Positions 55,451 to 64,000 of a stretch of DNA of 64,000 bases are shown here, one piece after another. Made by a program: the position numbers and the translations under genes. Numbering within the stretch: the stretch's first letter is position 1; each line of letters starts with the position of its first letter. The notes under the pieces are model-generated. The model was not told the DNA's origin, made no database searches, and saw only the letters and a list, made by a program, of their open reading frames with translations. Where the stretch lies: NCBI GenBank assembly GCA_032433765.1, contig JAVIAB010000051.1, positions 53,801,328 through 53,865,327 on the forward strand, in the 5' to 3' direction. The DNA comes from Megaustenia siamemsis (Eukaryota > Mollusca > Gastropoda > Stylommatophora > Ariophantidae).

Positions 55451-56470
55451 GTTAATTTAAAATCTTCTGTTGGTTAATTTTGACCCAAACAGAGGCAAAC
55501 AATCCGCACTCTTAGAAATTTAATTGCAAAGGGGTTAATGTAAAAGTCTAACTTGAACATAATATTTCCTTCTAGTTGTCCGTATCCACTAGGACTAGCT
55601 ACTCAATTCTATCTAGTTTGAGATGTAAAAACCGGGCACCTTCTGAACGAGCACCTTCACCTCACGCTGCGGCGACCCGCTAAAGACATTGAGAAGAAAG
55701 ATGGACAAATAATTGAAGAGGTGGGCGAAAAATGGTTAATTTGTGTTTGAGACTGCGTCTGTTATTTTGTGTCGACCCGTGCTCTTTCTTATTTCAGTCT
55801 TCACATTCAGAGTGAAATGTTCTGTGCATTACTAGCATATAATTTTGTGATTTTGATTTCATTTTTGAAATCACTTATGTAATAATTAATACTAGTGGAA
55901 GATTATAATCTCGTATCTTGAATGAGAACAAACATGTTCTACTTGAGCTAGTTCACGCCCCAGGCAATCCCAGCATTCCTTGTACTGTAGATTCAAACGG
56001 GCTGTTGCTGAAGTAAGCCTTTGTTCTCGGGAAGTAACTACTGGCTGAGAAAAGTGGCACTTTGAAAATGTACAAAACTCCAAATGATGGCCCGTCGAGG
56101 TCTGTCGACTCAGAAAGGCTACGAAAGCTGAGTTCGTCACTTCATATTTGAACTGAAGTGTCGTTAGTTAAGGACATAAACACGGGGAATCGGTGCACAT
56201 TTGCCGTGTGTTTAAACTAAAAAGAAAATTCACAGATTCAGTCAAGAAAACGGAATAAACTTAAAATCTCCTTGTCTGGATAAACTCTGTGTTTACTTTT
56301 TTTTTCCATCGCATTGAAAATACAAGACGGCTTTTTTTTCCCTGTATTTAGCCGCCATCTTGGAACTTACGCTCTCGTCTCTGGTGTATTTATTTCACAA
56401 TGTTCAGACTATTTATCTTATGTGCTTTTATTCGGTAGAGATTCATTTTTATGATGGCACAAGCAACACC
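55451..56470. other. Unannotated stretch
   Basis: About 1 kb. An 82-codon minus frame at 55892-56140 has no recognisable motif. No repeat seen. Confidence 0.5.
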
Positions 56471-56732
56471 GGGAGCCGCGATAGCTCAGTGGTTAGTGAA
56501 CTGGACTACAAAGGACAAGAGGTAGGGTTCGATTCCAAGCGACGGCTCGGGTTCACCCAGCCCTAAATGGGTACCGATTTTTTTTTCTGGGAAAGTAAGG
56601 CTGCACGGACGTAATACCGGCTACATCACACCAAAAATCTTGTGCTGAAGGTCTGTAAAATGTATGGTCACTAACACCATATTCCCTATACGCCGCTTGG
56701 CGTGACGGGGGTCTTTACTTTACTTACTACAG
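56471..56732 (+). mobile_element. SINE1 copy (h)
   Basis: Complete copy: GGGAGCCGCGATAGCTCAGTG head, B-box-like GGTTCGATTCC (~56526), full body, tail 'ctttactttacttacta'. The tail shows the ACTT/ACTTT units that are expanded in the 58.2 kb copy. Possible target duplication gcaacaccg (56463-56471) / gcagcaccg (56733-56741), overlapping the first G. Confidence 0.92.
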
Positions 56733-56741
56733 GCAGCACCG

Positions 56742-57328
56742 ACATTTCTTCTACCAGGGAATATGTTATGAAAAGTAAAGGATATCTCGTGACATATCTG
56801 ATGGTAGAATGGGAGTAAAGTAACGTTCACATATAGAGATGACGGCACTAGTTCTCTTCCTCATTGTTATTTACCGTCCTCAATTCATGAAGTCAGGTAC
56901 CTATTTATTTCAGCAGGACCTGTTCTGTGTCGGAAAGCCAGAACGCTATCACAGCGCAACTGACACTCTGATGTTATATTATGTAGTGTATTAAAAGCTA
57001 GAACTTCAAAATAGTATATGTTTTCTCTACATTATCCACTTCGGATAATATATTTACAGTGCGATCTCTGTATTCGTACGCCTCTCTACTCGTATAATTC
57101 GAAATGTGTACAACTCCTTTAATTAAAATTTGACTCGGCATTCGTACAATCCTTCGGTTTTGTAATAACATTTAGATAGTCCCAGCTTTCACAAGATTCC
57201 AGAACTTTTACCTTTTTTTAACACTTAATTAGGGTCCTGGAATTTCTAAACTTATTTTATATTATTATTATGAATTTTAAAAATATTCATTGTATTTTAG
57301 TCACACATCATCATATTTTTAAATACAT
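56742..57328. other. Unannotated stretch
   Basis: AT-rich, nothing recognised. Confidence 0.5.
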
Positions 57329-57340
57329 ATTTCACTGAAA

Positions 57341-57601
57341 AAGAGAGCTAATTTCCAATATTAGGATTAAACAATCATCATTTTTTGGTCATGTAATAAG
57401 AAGAGAACAACTGGAATATATTGTAACAACTGGGAACATTGAGGGACGAAGAGATAGAGAAAAGCAAAGAGAAAAATTACCAGACAGCTTAAGAGAATGG
57501 CTTGGCAGAAGGTCAACAACGGAAATAATAAATAACTGTCGAGATCGAAATTTGTGGAGAGACATGATCATCTACGCCAGCAGACCCGGTACTTGATGAT
57601 G
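57341..57601 (+). mobile_element. LINE-A 3' end (copy 7), minimal insertion
   Basis: Only the last ~260 bp of LINE-A: R-E-L-I-S-N-I-R (57343-57363), F-F-G-H-V-I-R-R-E-Q-L-E-Y-I-V, R-R-D-R-E-K-Q-R-E-K, W-R-D-M-I-I-Y and a P-G-T end with TGA-TGA. A perfect 12 bp duplication, atttcactgaaa (57329-57340 and 57602-57613), flanks it. The sequence is well preserved, so it is likely a young, extremely 5'-truncated insertion. Confidence 0.92.
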
Positions 57602-57739
57602 ATTTCACTGAAACTTCCAGGTCAGTCTCCCGCTGACATTTGTTGGCTATGAAGAATCTGTGCATGATCAATGTAACATTGTTGCTCTCTTTTGCTTTTG
57701 TTGGATTTTTTTTTACATATTTTCATTTAAAACAAGACT

Positions 57740-58015
57740 TCCTATACCTTTCAGCTCCCTGTGGGCATAGGTCTTTAACAAACACCTTCCAAGTCGCTCT
57801 GTTTCTTGCATCATTTCATGTTATCCCCATCAACTTCCACTGTCTTCTCCAAGTATGTTTTGGTCTTCCTCTTTGTCTCCTCCACTGGGGATTCCAAAAA
57901 AAGACTAGTCATATAATACTCTCAGTTGGCTTCCGCAGTATATGTCCTCTCCAGCGCAATCGTTTTCATTGTATCTCCTTGTCCACTTGTATTTGACTAG
58001 TACTTTCCCATAATT
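57740..58015 (-). mobile_element. LINE-C 3' end (copy 4)
   Basis: The minus strand matches 49885-50150 of LINE-C copy 3: 'tcaaatacaagtggac' + 'aaggagatacaatg' (near 58000), 'gcgctggagaggacatatac' (near 57950), 'ttggagaagacagtgg' (near 57845) and 'cctatgcccacagggagctg' (near 57760). 5'-truncated and frameshifted. Confidence 0.8.
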
Positions 58016-58204
58016 TCACAAGTCAGATCATAGTTTATAAACAAAATAGTGATTCACAATAACGTGAACCAGCGTGGAGAAGATGCATTTCACCTAATAC
58101 ATAAACATAAATAAGTAAACTCTTAACGAAGTTTGAAAGTGATACTCGTAATTCGAATCTTGTCTTTTAATACGGTCTGGCGATATCGACCATCTCGTAC
58201 GTAA

Positions 58205-58527
58205 AAGTAAAGTGAAGTAAGTAAAGTAAAGTGAAGTAAGTAAAGTAAGTAAAGTAAAGTGAAGTAAGTAAAGTAAAGTGAAGTAAGTAAAGTAAAGTGA
58301 AGTAAGTAAAGTAAGTAAAGTAAAGTGAAGTAAGTAAAGTAAAGTGAAGTAAGTAAAGTAAGTAAAGTAAAGTGAAGTAAGTAAAGTAAAGTGAAGTAAG
58401 TAAAGTAAGTAAAGTAAAGTGAAGTAAGTAAAGTAAAGTGAAGTAAGTAAAGTAAGTAAAGTAAAGTGAAGTAAGTAAAGTAAAGTGAAGTAAGTAAAGT
58501 AAGTAAAGTAAAGTGAAGTAAGTAAAG
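58205..58527. repeat. Tail-derived array of SINE1
   Basis: On the minus (sense) strand it is built of ACTT and ACTTT/CACTTT pieces arranged in ~19 and ~27 bp composite units ('acttcactttactttactt'). Other SINE1 copies end in one or two such pieces. Open frames of 125-138 codons (L-H-F-T-L-L-T-S repeats) are artefacts. Confidence 0.93.
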
Positions 58528-58770
58528 TACCCCTGCCACGCCAAGTGGCGTATAGGGAAATATGGTGTTAGTGACCCTATATTTTACAGACCTTCAGCAC
58601 ATGATTTTGGGGTAATGTGGTCAGTATTGCGCCCGTGCTGCTTTACTTTCACAGAAAAAATCCGGTACCCATTTAAGGCTGGGTGGACCCGGAAGCCGTC
58701 GGTTGGGATCGAACCCTATCCCTTGTCCGTGGTAGTCCAGTTCACTAACCACTGAGCTATCGCGGCTCCC
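58205..58770 (-). mobile_element. SINE1 copy (i) with hugely expanded 3' tail
   Basis: A minus-strand SINE1 whose head lies at 58750-58770 and body at ~58528-58750. On the sense 3' side it continues into a ~320 bp tandem array before the target duplication. The perfect 14 bp duplication, catctcgtacgtaa, is at 58191-58204 and 58771-58784, so the array lies inside the insertion. Total element length is 566 bp, compared with ~260 bp for a normal copy. Confidence 0.95.
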
Positions 58771-58854
58771 CATCTCGTACGTAATGACAAATAAAGAAGC
58801 GATTTAAACAATATTAATATGACTGTTCTAGCCATGAATTGTGTGACATATATA

Positions 58855-58876
58855 TGTATATATATATATATATATA
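58855..58876. repeat. Short (TA)n
   Basis: A short TA run. Confidence 0.9.
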
Positions 58877-59046
58877 CAGCTTGTAGGAAACCATTATTCA
58901 CTACTACACTTTTATTCACTACATTTGCAATTCGAAAAGATTCTTATAACGTTTTGTGCACGAACAGCGGGGTTTCATTGTACTTTGTTAGCGAAGTTTT
59001 GTCGAAACAAAAAACAGCTACCAATAAAATTTTAATTTTCATTTAT

Positions 59047-59079
59047 ACACACACACACACACATACACACACATACACA

Positions 59080-59146
<67 letters not shown>
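59047..59146. repeat. (CA)n followed by (TA)n
   Basis: Imperfect CA run to ~59093, then TA run to ~59143, ending directly at a SINE1 head. Confidence 0.95.
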
Positions 59147-59147
<1 letters not shown>

Positions 59148-59148
<1 letters not shown>

Positions 59149-59403
59149 GGAGCCGCGATAGCTCAGTGGTTAGTGAACTGGACTACAAAGGACAAGAGGT
59201 AGGGTTCTATCCCAACCGACGGTTTCCGGTTCACCCAGCCTTTAATGGGTACTGGATTTTTTTTATGGGAAAGTAAAGCGGCACGGGCTTAATACCGATC
59301 ACATTACCCCAAAAATAATGTGCCGAAGGTCTGTAAAATTTATGGTCACTAACACCATAATCCCTATACGCCACTTGGCATGACAGGGGTACTTTACTTT
59401 TTG
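59148..59403 (+). mobile_element. SINE1 copy (j)
   Basis: Complete: GGGAGCCGCGATAGCTCAG head, B-box-like region 'gggttctatccc' (one change from GGTTCGATCC), full body, tail 'ggggtactttactttttgc'. It sits at the end of a TA run. Confidence 0.93.
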
Positions 59404-59461
59404 CTTTTAAAAAGTCTTTGCTCGTTCTGGTTTTTTGCAAGCAACACAACATTACATTATA

Positions 59462-59727
59462 CAGGGTGAACTAGAGTAGGTGTACAGTAAATTATAAGCT
59501 TTATTTTGAGATTGCATATATAATTATATTGACTAATTCATTTAAATGTTGATAAACAATAACCACATTAGTACTTAAATTATTTGCCACACGGGTAATT
59601 TGAACTATCTGAAAAGAAAATAAGATTAAATTTTAATAAATTTAGTTATGCAATTTAATACAAAATAACACAAAGACCATGAAATTAATTTTGTCATACA
59701 CTATCCGCCTACTTTTGGTTCACCCTG
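59462..59727. mobile_element. Mariner-type MITE, 266 bp
   Basis: Terminal inverted repeats: the left end 'cagggtgaactagagtagg' pairs with the right end 'cctacttttggttcaccctg', matching over ~20 of 24 bases. The dinucleotide TA flanks both ends (59460-59461 and 59728-59729), the target of Tc1/mariner transposons. The interior is AT-rich and non-coding, so the element depended on a transposase made elsewhere. Its ends differ from those of the mariner at 62073, so a different transposase is implied. Confidence 0.88.
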
Positions 59728-59789
59728 TACGTAAATCTCATGATTTTATTTATATTTCCACTAAAGTTATCCGAAAATTGTAATTGATG

Positions 59790-59989
59790 TTTAGGTCTGG
59801 AAATTCACTGTTGTTTAAGAATGGTATTTTATTGGAGTTTAAGCCAAGTCTTTCATTGATACTGAAACCTTGCGTTTAATTGATTTTGGAGTCACGTACT
59901 TCATTGATTTTATTTAGGCCTGGCATTTCATAGATGAGCCTTAAGCCTGGTATTTTATTGATTCCCAAGCCCGGGCATTGATGATTTTA
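59790..59989. repeat. Degenerate ~27-30 bp repeat, left part
   Basis: Theme 'aagcctggtatttcattgat', heavily diverged, interrupted by the following SINE1 and ~350 bp of other sequence before it resumes at ~60610. Confidence 0.65.
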
Positions 59990-60247
59990 AGGAAGCTGCG
60001 ATAGTTCAATAGTTAGTGAACAGAACTACTATGGACAAGAGGTCGGGTTCGATCGCGATCGATGGCTCCTAGGTTCACCCACCTTTAAATGGGTATCGGT
60101 TTTTTTTTTATTTTGGAAAATTAGGGAGGCCTGGCGTGATACCAATCACAGCACCCATAAAATGTGTCGTTGCTCGTTGAAAAATATCGGCAAGGACACC
60201 AAATTTCTCATACACCTTAAGGTATTAAGTGAATCTTTATTTTTTAA
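59990..60247 (+). mobile_element. SINE1 copy (k), old
   Basis: Diverged full-length SINE1: 'gaagctgcgatagttcaata' head, B-box-like GGTTCGATCGC, 'aatgggtatcgg', and T-rich tail 'ctttattttttaaattt'. It is clearly older than the neighbouring copies. Confidence 0.85.
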
Positions 60248-60609
60248 ATTTAAAGAAAATTGACTTGGTTGTTTTTTTTTCGAGTGTCATAAACATGCCT
60301 CTTCTGTCGAAGTTGTTCGCTGATCTATCACCTCGGAAGTTTACCACTATAATAATATTCATTTATTATTATTATTTGTCTCTAGTCTAAACCACAGGAA
60401 ACTACTATTCATGCTGTTTCCTCCTATAACTGTTTGTCTGCAACGCAAGTATTCAGCACTACGGGAGATACTTGTTTTAATAGGAGAATAGAGAAATACA
60501 ATTTATTCCCGAGTTGTGTTCGTAACCTTATGCTATATTCATGAGTACACATGTGTGAAAAACATCGCCATCGAAAACTACTTTATTTTTAGGTATCTGA
60601 GTTGGCCGT
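60248..60609. other. Unannotated spacer
   Basis: No gene recognised. Confidence 0.5.
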
Positions 60610-60935
60610 GTGGTGTTTAAGCTTGGTGTTTCATTGGTATTGAAGTCTGGTGTTTCACTGATGTCTAAGCCTGGATTTGTTTTTCCTTTATTTAAGACTG
60701 GTGTTTCATTGATGTTTAAGCGAGTGTATCATTGATGTTTTTAGCGGACTTTTTTGGGCGAGTGTTAAACATGGTGTTTTATTGATGTCTAAGCCTGGAT
60801 TTTTTTTCCTTTACTTAAGACTGGTGTTTCATTGATGTTTAAGCGAGTGTATCATTGATGTTTTTAGCGGACTTTTTTGGGCGAGTGTTAAACCTGGTGT
60901 TTCATTGATATTTATGACCGATACTTAAATTCATA
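60610..60935. repeat. ~27 bp degenerate repeat with ~124 bp duplication
   Basis: Theme 'ggtgtttcattgatgtttaa'. A block including 'atgtctaagcctggatt' and 'ttagcggacttttttgggcg' repeats at 60661 and 60785, about 124 bp apart and nearly identical. Confidence 0.85.
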
Positions 60936-60961
60936 AACTTGATGTATAATTTGTTTTTTTT

Positions 60962-61436
60962 ATGTCAACGGAAGTGAGAAAGAGAGTTCATCGGTGCTAT
61001 ATAGAACCAATTCTGACCTATGGAAGCGAATCATGGATAGTAGACAAACAAATGAAAAGACGATTAAAAGCCACAGAGATGGGATTTCTCAGAAGAATGT
61101 TGAAAATTCCCTGGACAGCTAGAAAGACCAATGAGGAAATTCTCAAAGAGGCCAACACAAAAAGGCAGCTCCTAAAAAAACATCAGAAGAATCAATCACA
61201 ATTTTTCTTGCACATCATGAGAAGAAGAAAGTTGGAATACTTGGTTACAACTGCCAAAATACAAGGAAAGAGAGATCGCGGACGACAAAGAGAGAAAATA
61301 CTGGACAGCTTGATGTCATGGCATGGAAAACAGTCAACAATAGAACTAATACGATGCACTTTAGATAGAAGATTGTGGAAGGACATTTTTGCCTTCGCCA
61401 ACCGGTATGGCACATGATGAAGGTGATGATGTATAG
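60962..61436 (+). mobile_element. LINE-E 3' end, best copy
   Basis: An open frame of 151 codons (60962-61417) from an RTE-like LINE: V-R-K-R-V-H-R-C, L-T-Y-G-S-E-S-W near 61015, M-G-F-L-R-R-M-L-K-I near 61078, A-R-K-T-N-E-E-I-L-K near 61122, K-R-D-R-G-R-Q-R-E-K near 61268, R-L-W-K-D-I-F near 61370 and a terminal N-R-Y-G-T followed by TGA-TGA. RT core and endonuclease are absent. The frame is intact although it is only the C-terminal segment, suggesting a rather young truncated insertion. Confidence 0.88.
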
Positions 61437-62072
61437 GTCAAGTCTTTAAAAATCTAAAAAAAAACACGAAACAGCACACACATTTATGTATTTCTCTTCA
61501 TGTTGAATCTGTAGATACAGAGTAGTCGCTCATTCGTCTTTACTGTTTGCTATTAAACGTTACATTCCCAAATTATTTCTTGATCGTGTTTTCTAATGTG
61601 TTTCTTTCTTGCGTTCTAAAAGTGATTTATTTTGCTCTTAGTCAAACAACTTTAGTATGGCCAGTGGCAAATGTATAACCATGTGCATGTCTGCGTTTTA
61701 TATTTTAAATACATTATTCTAAAACAGAAGATATTTGTTTTTATCCTACAATATTTCTTTTCTAAATCTTTTTTTTTTTAATTTACCTTTCTTCATACTA
61801 ATTTTGTTTAGAATATCCATTAATATAGATTAAAGTAGAATTGTTGTTGTAGGAAATGCCTCAAACAATGTATTGTTCTGACGTCGATGTATTGTAGGAT
61901 TTCATTTGGTGAGGGACAGCAAGTGTTGATTTTGGATTTACAGTACTGTCCGTTTATTTTAACACAGCTGTTAAAGATGGTTGAATTAGTTTTGTAATCT
62001 TTAATACTACAATAACAACATATGTATGTATAGAATACTACAATAACAACATATGTATGTATAGCATATATA
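61437..62072. other. Unannotated stretch with a 31 bp duplication
   Basis: AT-rich. 'ctacaataacaacatatgta' + 'tgtatag' occurs twice, near 62008 and 62039. No gene. Confidence 0.5.
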
Positions 62073-63031
62073 CGAGGATCAAAAAGTATCGGTACTTTCT
62101 TAATAGGTTCGGAACCAGCGAACAGATTGTATTCAAACTGTACACATATTGACCTTGATATATGTGTAACACTCTGTGCAAGTTGTGTCGTTGTAGCACG
62201 TGTGGATTAATCACGGCAGCGCCGTGACGTTAGCCATGTACCACGTGGTCGTCGGATTTTCAATGGCGGAAAATGACGGAAAAAATTGCGCAGAGAATTT
62301 GCATTAATTTTTGCCAAAAGCTTGGTGATACTTTCACAGAAACTTATGAAAAGTTATACAAAGTATATGGGGAAGAGTGTATGAATCGTGGGTCTATGGT
62401 TATGATCCAGAAACAAAGGTTCAGTCTTCGCAGTGGAAGACCGCAAACTCCCCGAGACCGAAAAAAGCTAGGATGAGTCGCAGCAAGGTGAAGACCCTTT
62501 TGATCGTTTTCTTCGATTACAAGGGCATTGTTCATCACGAGTATGCCCCTTCTGGTCAGACAGTAAACAAGGAGTATTACATTGAAGTTCTGAGGCGTTT
62601 GAGAGATGCTATTCGTCGAAGAAGACCAGATTTGCATGCGTGCGGTCAATGGCAGCTCCACCACGACAACGCACCCGCCCATTCAGCGCAGCTTGTACAG
62701 CAGTTTTTGGCCAAACACAACATTCCCCAGGTCAGACAACCACCTTATTCTCCAGATCTAGCTCCCTGTCACTTTTTCCTATTTCCCAAACTCAAATCCC
62801 ACTTGAAAGGAAGAAGATTTCAAGATGTGGAGGAGATAAAAGAAAATGCGACGAGGCAGCTTCACACCATCTCAGAAGATGAGTTCCAGGAATGCTTCCG
62901 ACAATGGAAACAACGTTGGATTAAATGTGTGGCCTCAGAAGGGGACTATTTCGAAGGAGATTAAATTTCAAAACTGTAAGTTGTGTAGTTTTTTTTTTTA
63001 TTGCAAAAGTTCCGATACTTTTTGATCAGCG
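62073..63031 (+). mobile_element. Mariner element with internal deletion, 959 bp
   Basis: Left end 'cgaggatcaaaaagtatcgg' (62073-62092) and right end, reversed, 'cgctgatcaaaaagtatcgg' are inverted repeats, with extended similarity ('tactttc' / 'aactttt'). A TA precedes the left end. The right TA is mutated. Transposase remnants fill the interior. The length is ~300 bp short of the usual ~1.3 kb, matching a deletion in the transposase. Confidence 0.9.
62273..62964 (+). pseudogene. Mariner transposase, deleted and catalytically dead
   Basis: N-terminal piece (62273-~62385): E-K-I-A-Q-R-I-C and E-T-Y-E-K-L, the first DNA-binding helix region. The coding then jumps in another frame to Y-E-S-W-V-Y-G-Y-D (62380-62406), where the family has D-E-[ST]-W, so the second helix-turn-helix and the first catalytic Asp are lost at the deletion junction. 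The 62377-62964 frame continues with H-H-D-N-A-P-A-H (second Asp kept, ~62658-62681), S-P-D-L-A-P-C-H-F-F (~62751-62780) and an end near G-D-Y-F-E-G-D. At the third catalytic site, 34 residues after the second, the residue is His instead of Asp. Confidence 0.9.
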
Positions 63032-63099
63032 AGAGATTGTTTCTACGTGTGCGTGTGATTATATTTCTATTGTGCGTGTAGATACATCAGACTTATAAT

Positions 63100-63790
63100 A
63101 ATTCATCACTATCATGTGCCATACCGGTTGGCGTAGGCGATCATGTCCTTCCACAATCTTCCATCTACCGCGCATCGTGTCAGTTCTGTTGTTGACTGTT
63201 TTCCATGCCATGACACCAAGTTATCCAGTAATTTCTCTCTTTGTCGTCCACGATCTCTCTTTCCCTGTATTTTGTCAATTGTAACCAAGTATTCCAACTT
63301 TCCTCTTCTCATGATGTGCCCGAAAAATGTTGGTTGTTTCTTTCTGATGTTTTTTAGGAGCTCCCTTTTTGTGTTGACCTCTTTGAGAATTTCCTCGTTG
63401 GTCTTTTAACTGTGCAGGGAATTTTCAACATTTTTCAGAGAAATCCCATCTCTGTGGCCTCTAATCGTCTTTTCATTTGTTCGTTTACGGTCCATGATTC
63501 GCTTCCATGCGTCAGAATTGGCTCTATATAGCATCGATGAACTCTCTTTCTCACTTCCATTGAAATAAATTTGTTGCATAAGACGTTTATTATTTTCTGA
63601 AATGCTATTTTGGCCTGAGCTATTCTGCTTTTAATTTCTGTGGTGCATCTCCCATCTGATGTTATTAATGGTCCCAAGTATTTGAAGCGTTGCACTTGTT
63701 TTAAATTTGTCCTGTTTGTTTTTTAAACTGCATGATGGTGATGATTGTTCCTGCGATATGACCTTTACTTCTGTTTTCTTACTTTATAGA
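63100..63790 (-). mobile_element. LINE-E 3' part (copy 3)
   Basis: Minus strand: F-K-Y-L-G-P-L-I-T-S-D-G-R near 63670, S-R-I-A-Q-A-K-I-A-F-Q near 63610, L-T-H-G-S-E-S-W-T near 63500 and M-G-F-L near 63440. A frame break near 63410 follows, then R-G-K-L-E-Y-L-V, D-R-G-R-Q-R-E-K, W-K-D-M-I-A-Y and a terminal N-R-Y-G-T at ~63115, next to a weak TGA tail. It is longer than the 60.9 kb copy at its 5' end but more damaged. Confidence 0.88.
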
Positions 63791-63819
63791 CATATAATTA
63801 CAGTCTATATTTGTTGGCA

Positions 63820-64000
63820 TCAATCCCTAAAGTCTGACCTATCCTATTTAGCCCGACCTACCCTGTTTAGCCTTACCTACTCTAAAGCCTGACCTAGCTT
63901 AATGCCTGACCTGCCCTATTTAGCCTAACCCACTCTAAAGCCTGACCTAGCCTAATACCTGACCTACCCTACCCTGGAGCCTGACTTACCCCAAAGCATG
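63820..64000. repeat. Degenerate array (theme agcctgacctaccctattt), cut by window end
   Basis: Alternating 'gcctgaccta' and 'ccctatttag' / 'tctaaa' pieces. A ~52-55 bp block 'tctaaagcctgacctagc' recurs at ~63877 and ~63932. It continues past base 64000. Confidence 0.8.

Overview
The window is eukaryotic, repeat-dominated, gene-poor DNA with a simple AT-rich background. It contains tRNA-derived SINEs, many 5'-truncated non-LTR retrotransposons, mariner/Tc1-type DNA transposon relics and an unusual density of tandem arrays. This mix fits an invertebrate animal, and I favour a mollusc such as a gastropod. That is an inference from repeat style, not from a diagnostic gene. I found no host protein-coding gene, rRNA, canonical tRNA, CRISPR array or prokaryotic signal that I can support. 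Almost every long open frame is a transposon fragment or a tandem array whose period is a multiple of 3.

Layout. 1-4.1 kb: old unique DNA, two decayed LINE ends and a degenerate ~45-60 bp satellite interrupted by a SINE. 4.2-9.8 kb: a nest of retroelements (LINE families H, E, G, B and F plus SINE1 copies), where target-site duplications (TSDs) show who jumped into whom. 10.3-18.3 kb: 33, 35 and 50 bp minisatellites, a composite tetranucleotide array, a heptamer array carrying a LINE, and a 60 bp array. 18.5-24.7 kb: a dispersed unknown repeat, SINE2, SINE1, a 39-43 bp array, and the largest element, a ~3.15 kb I/Jockey-group LINE with RT and RNase H but dead RT active sites. 25-30 kb: Tc1 relic with a LINE inside, further LINE ends, a second copy of the unknown repeat. 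30-34 kb: 49, 22 and 73 bp arrays. 34.8-38.4 kb: two LINE-A copies, SINE1, an inverted-repeat element. 38.4-48.4 kb: 37, 44, 8, 33, 60 and 32 bp arrays, plus SINE3 and LINE-D. 49-58 kb: nested LINEs, (TATG)n and (CTAT)n arrays, SINE1 and SINE3. 58.2-64 kb: a SINE whose 3' tail has grown into a ~320 bp array, a mariner-type MITE, a deleted mariner, LINE-E copies and a short terminal array.

Family names A-J and SINE1-3 are working labels for this window. SINE1 (~250 bp, tRNA head, T-rich tail) has 12 copies. LINE-A, B, D and E all end in an in-frame run of TGA codons that is also the start of their (TGA)n 3' tail. Nothing here looks like a coordinated multi-gene system. The interest lies in the nested insertion history and in the way retroelement tails and arrays turn into one another. 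Copy numbers, periods and identities were counted by eye.
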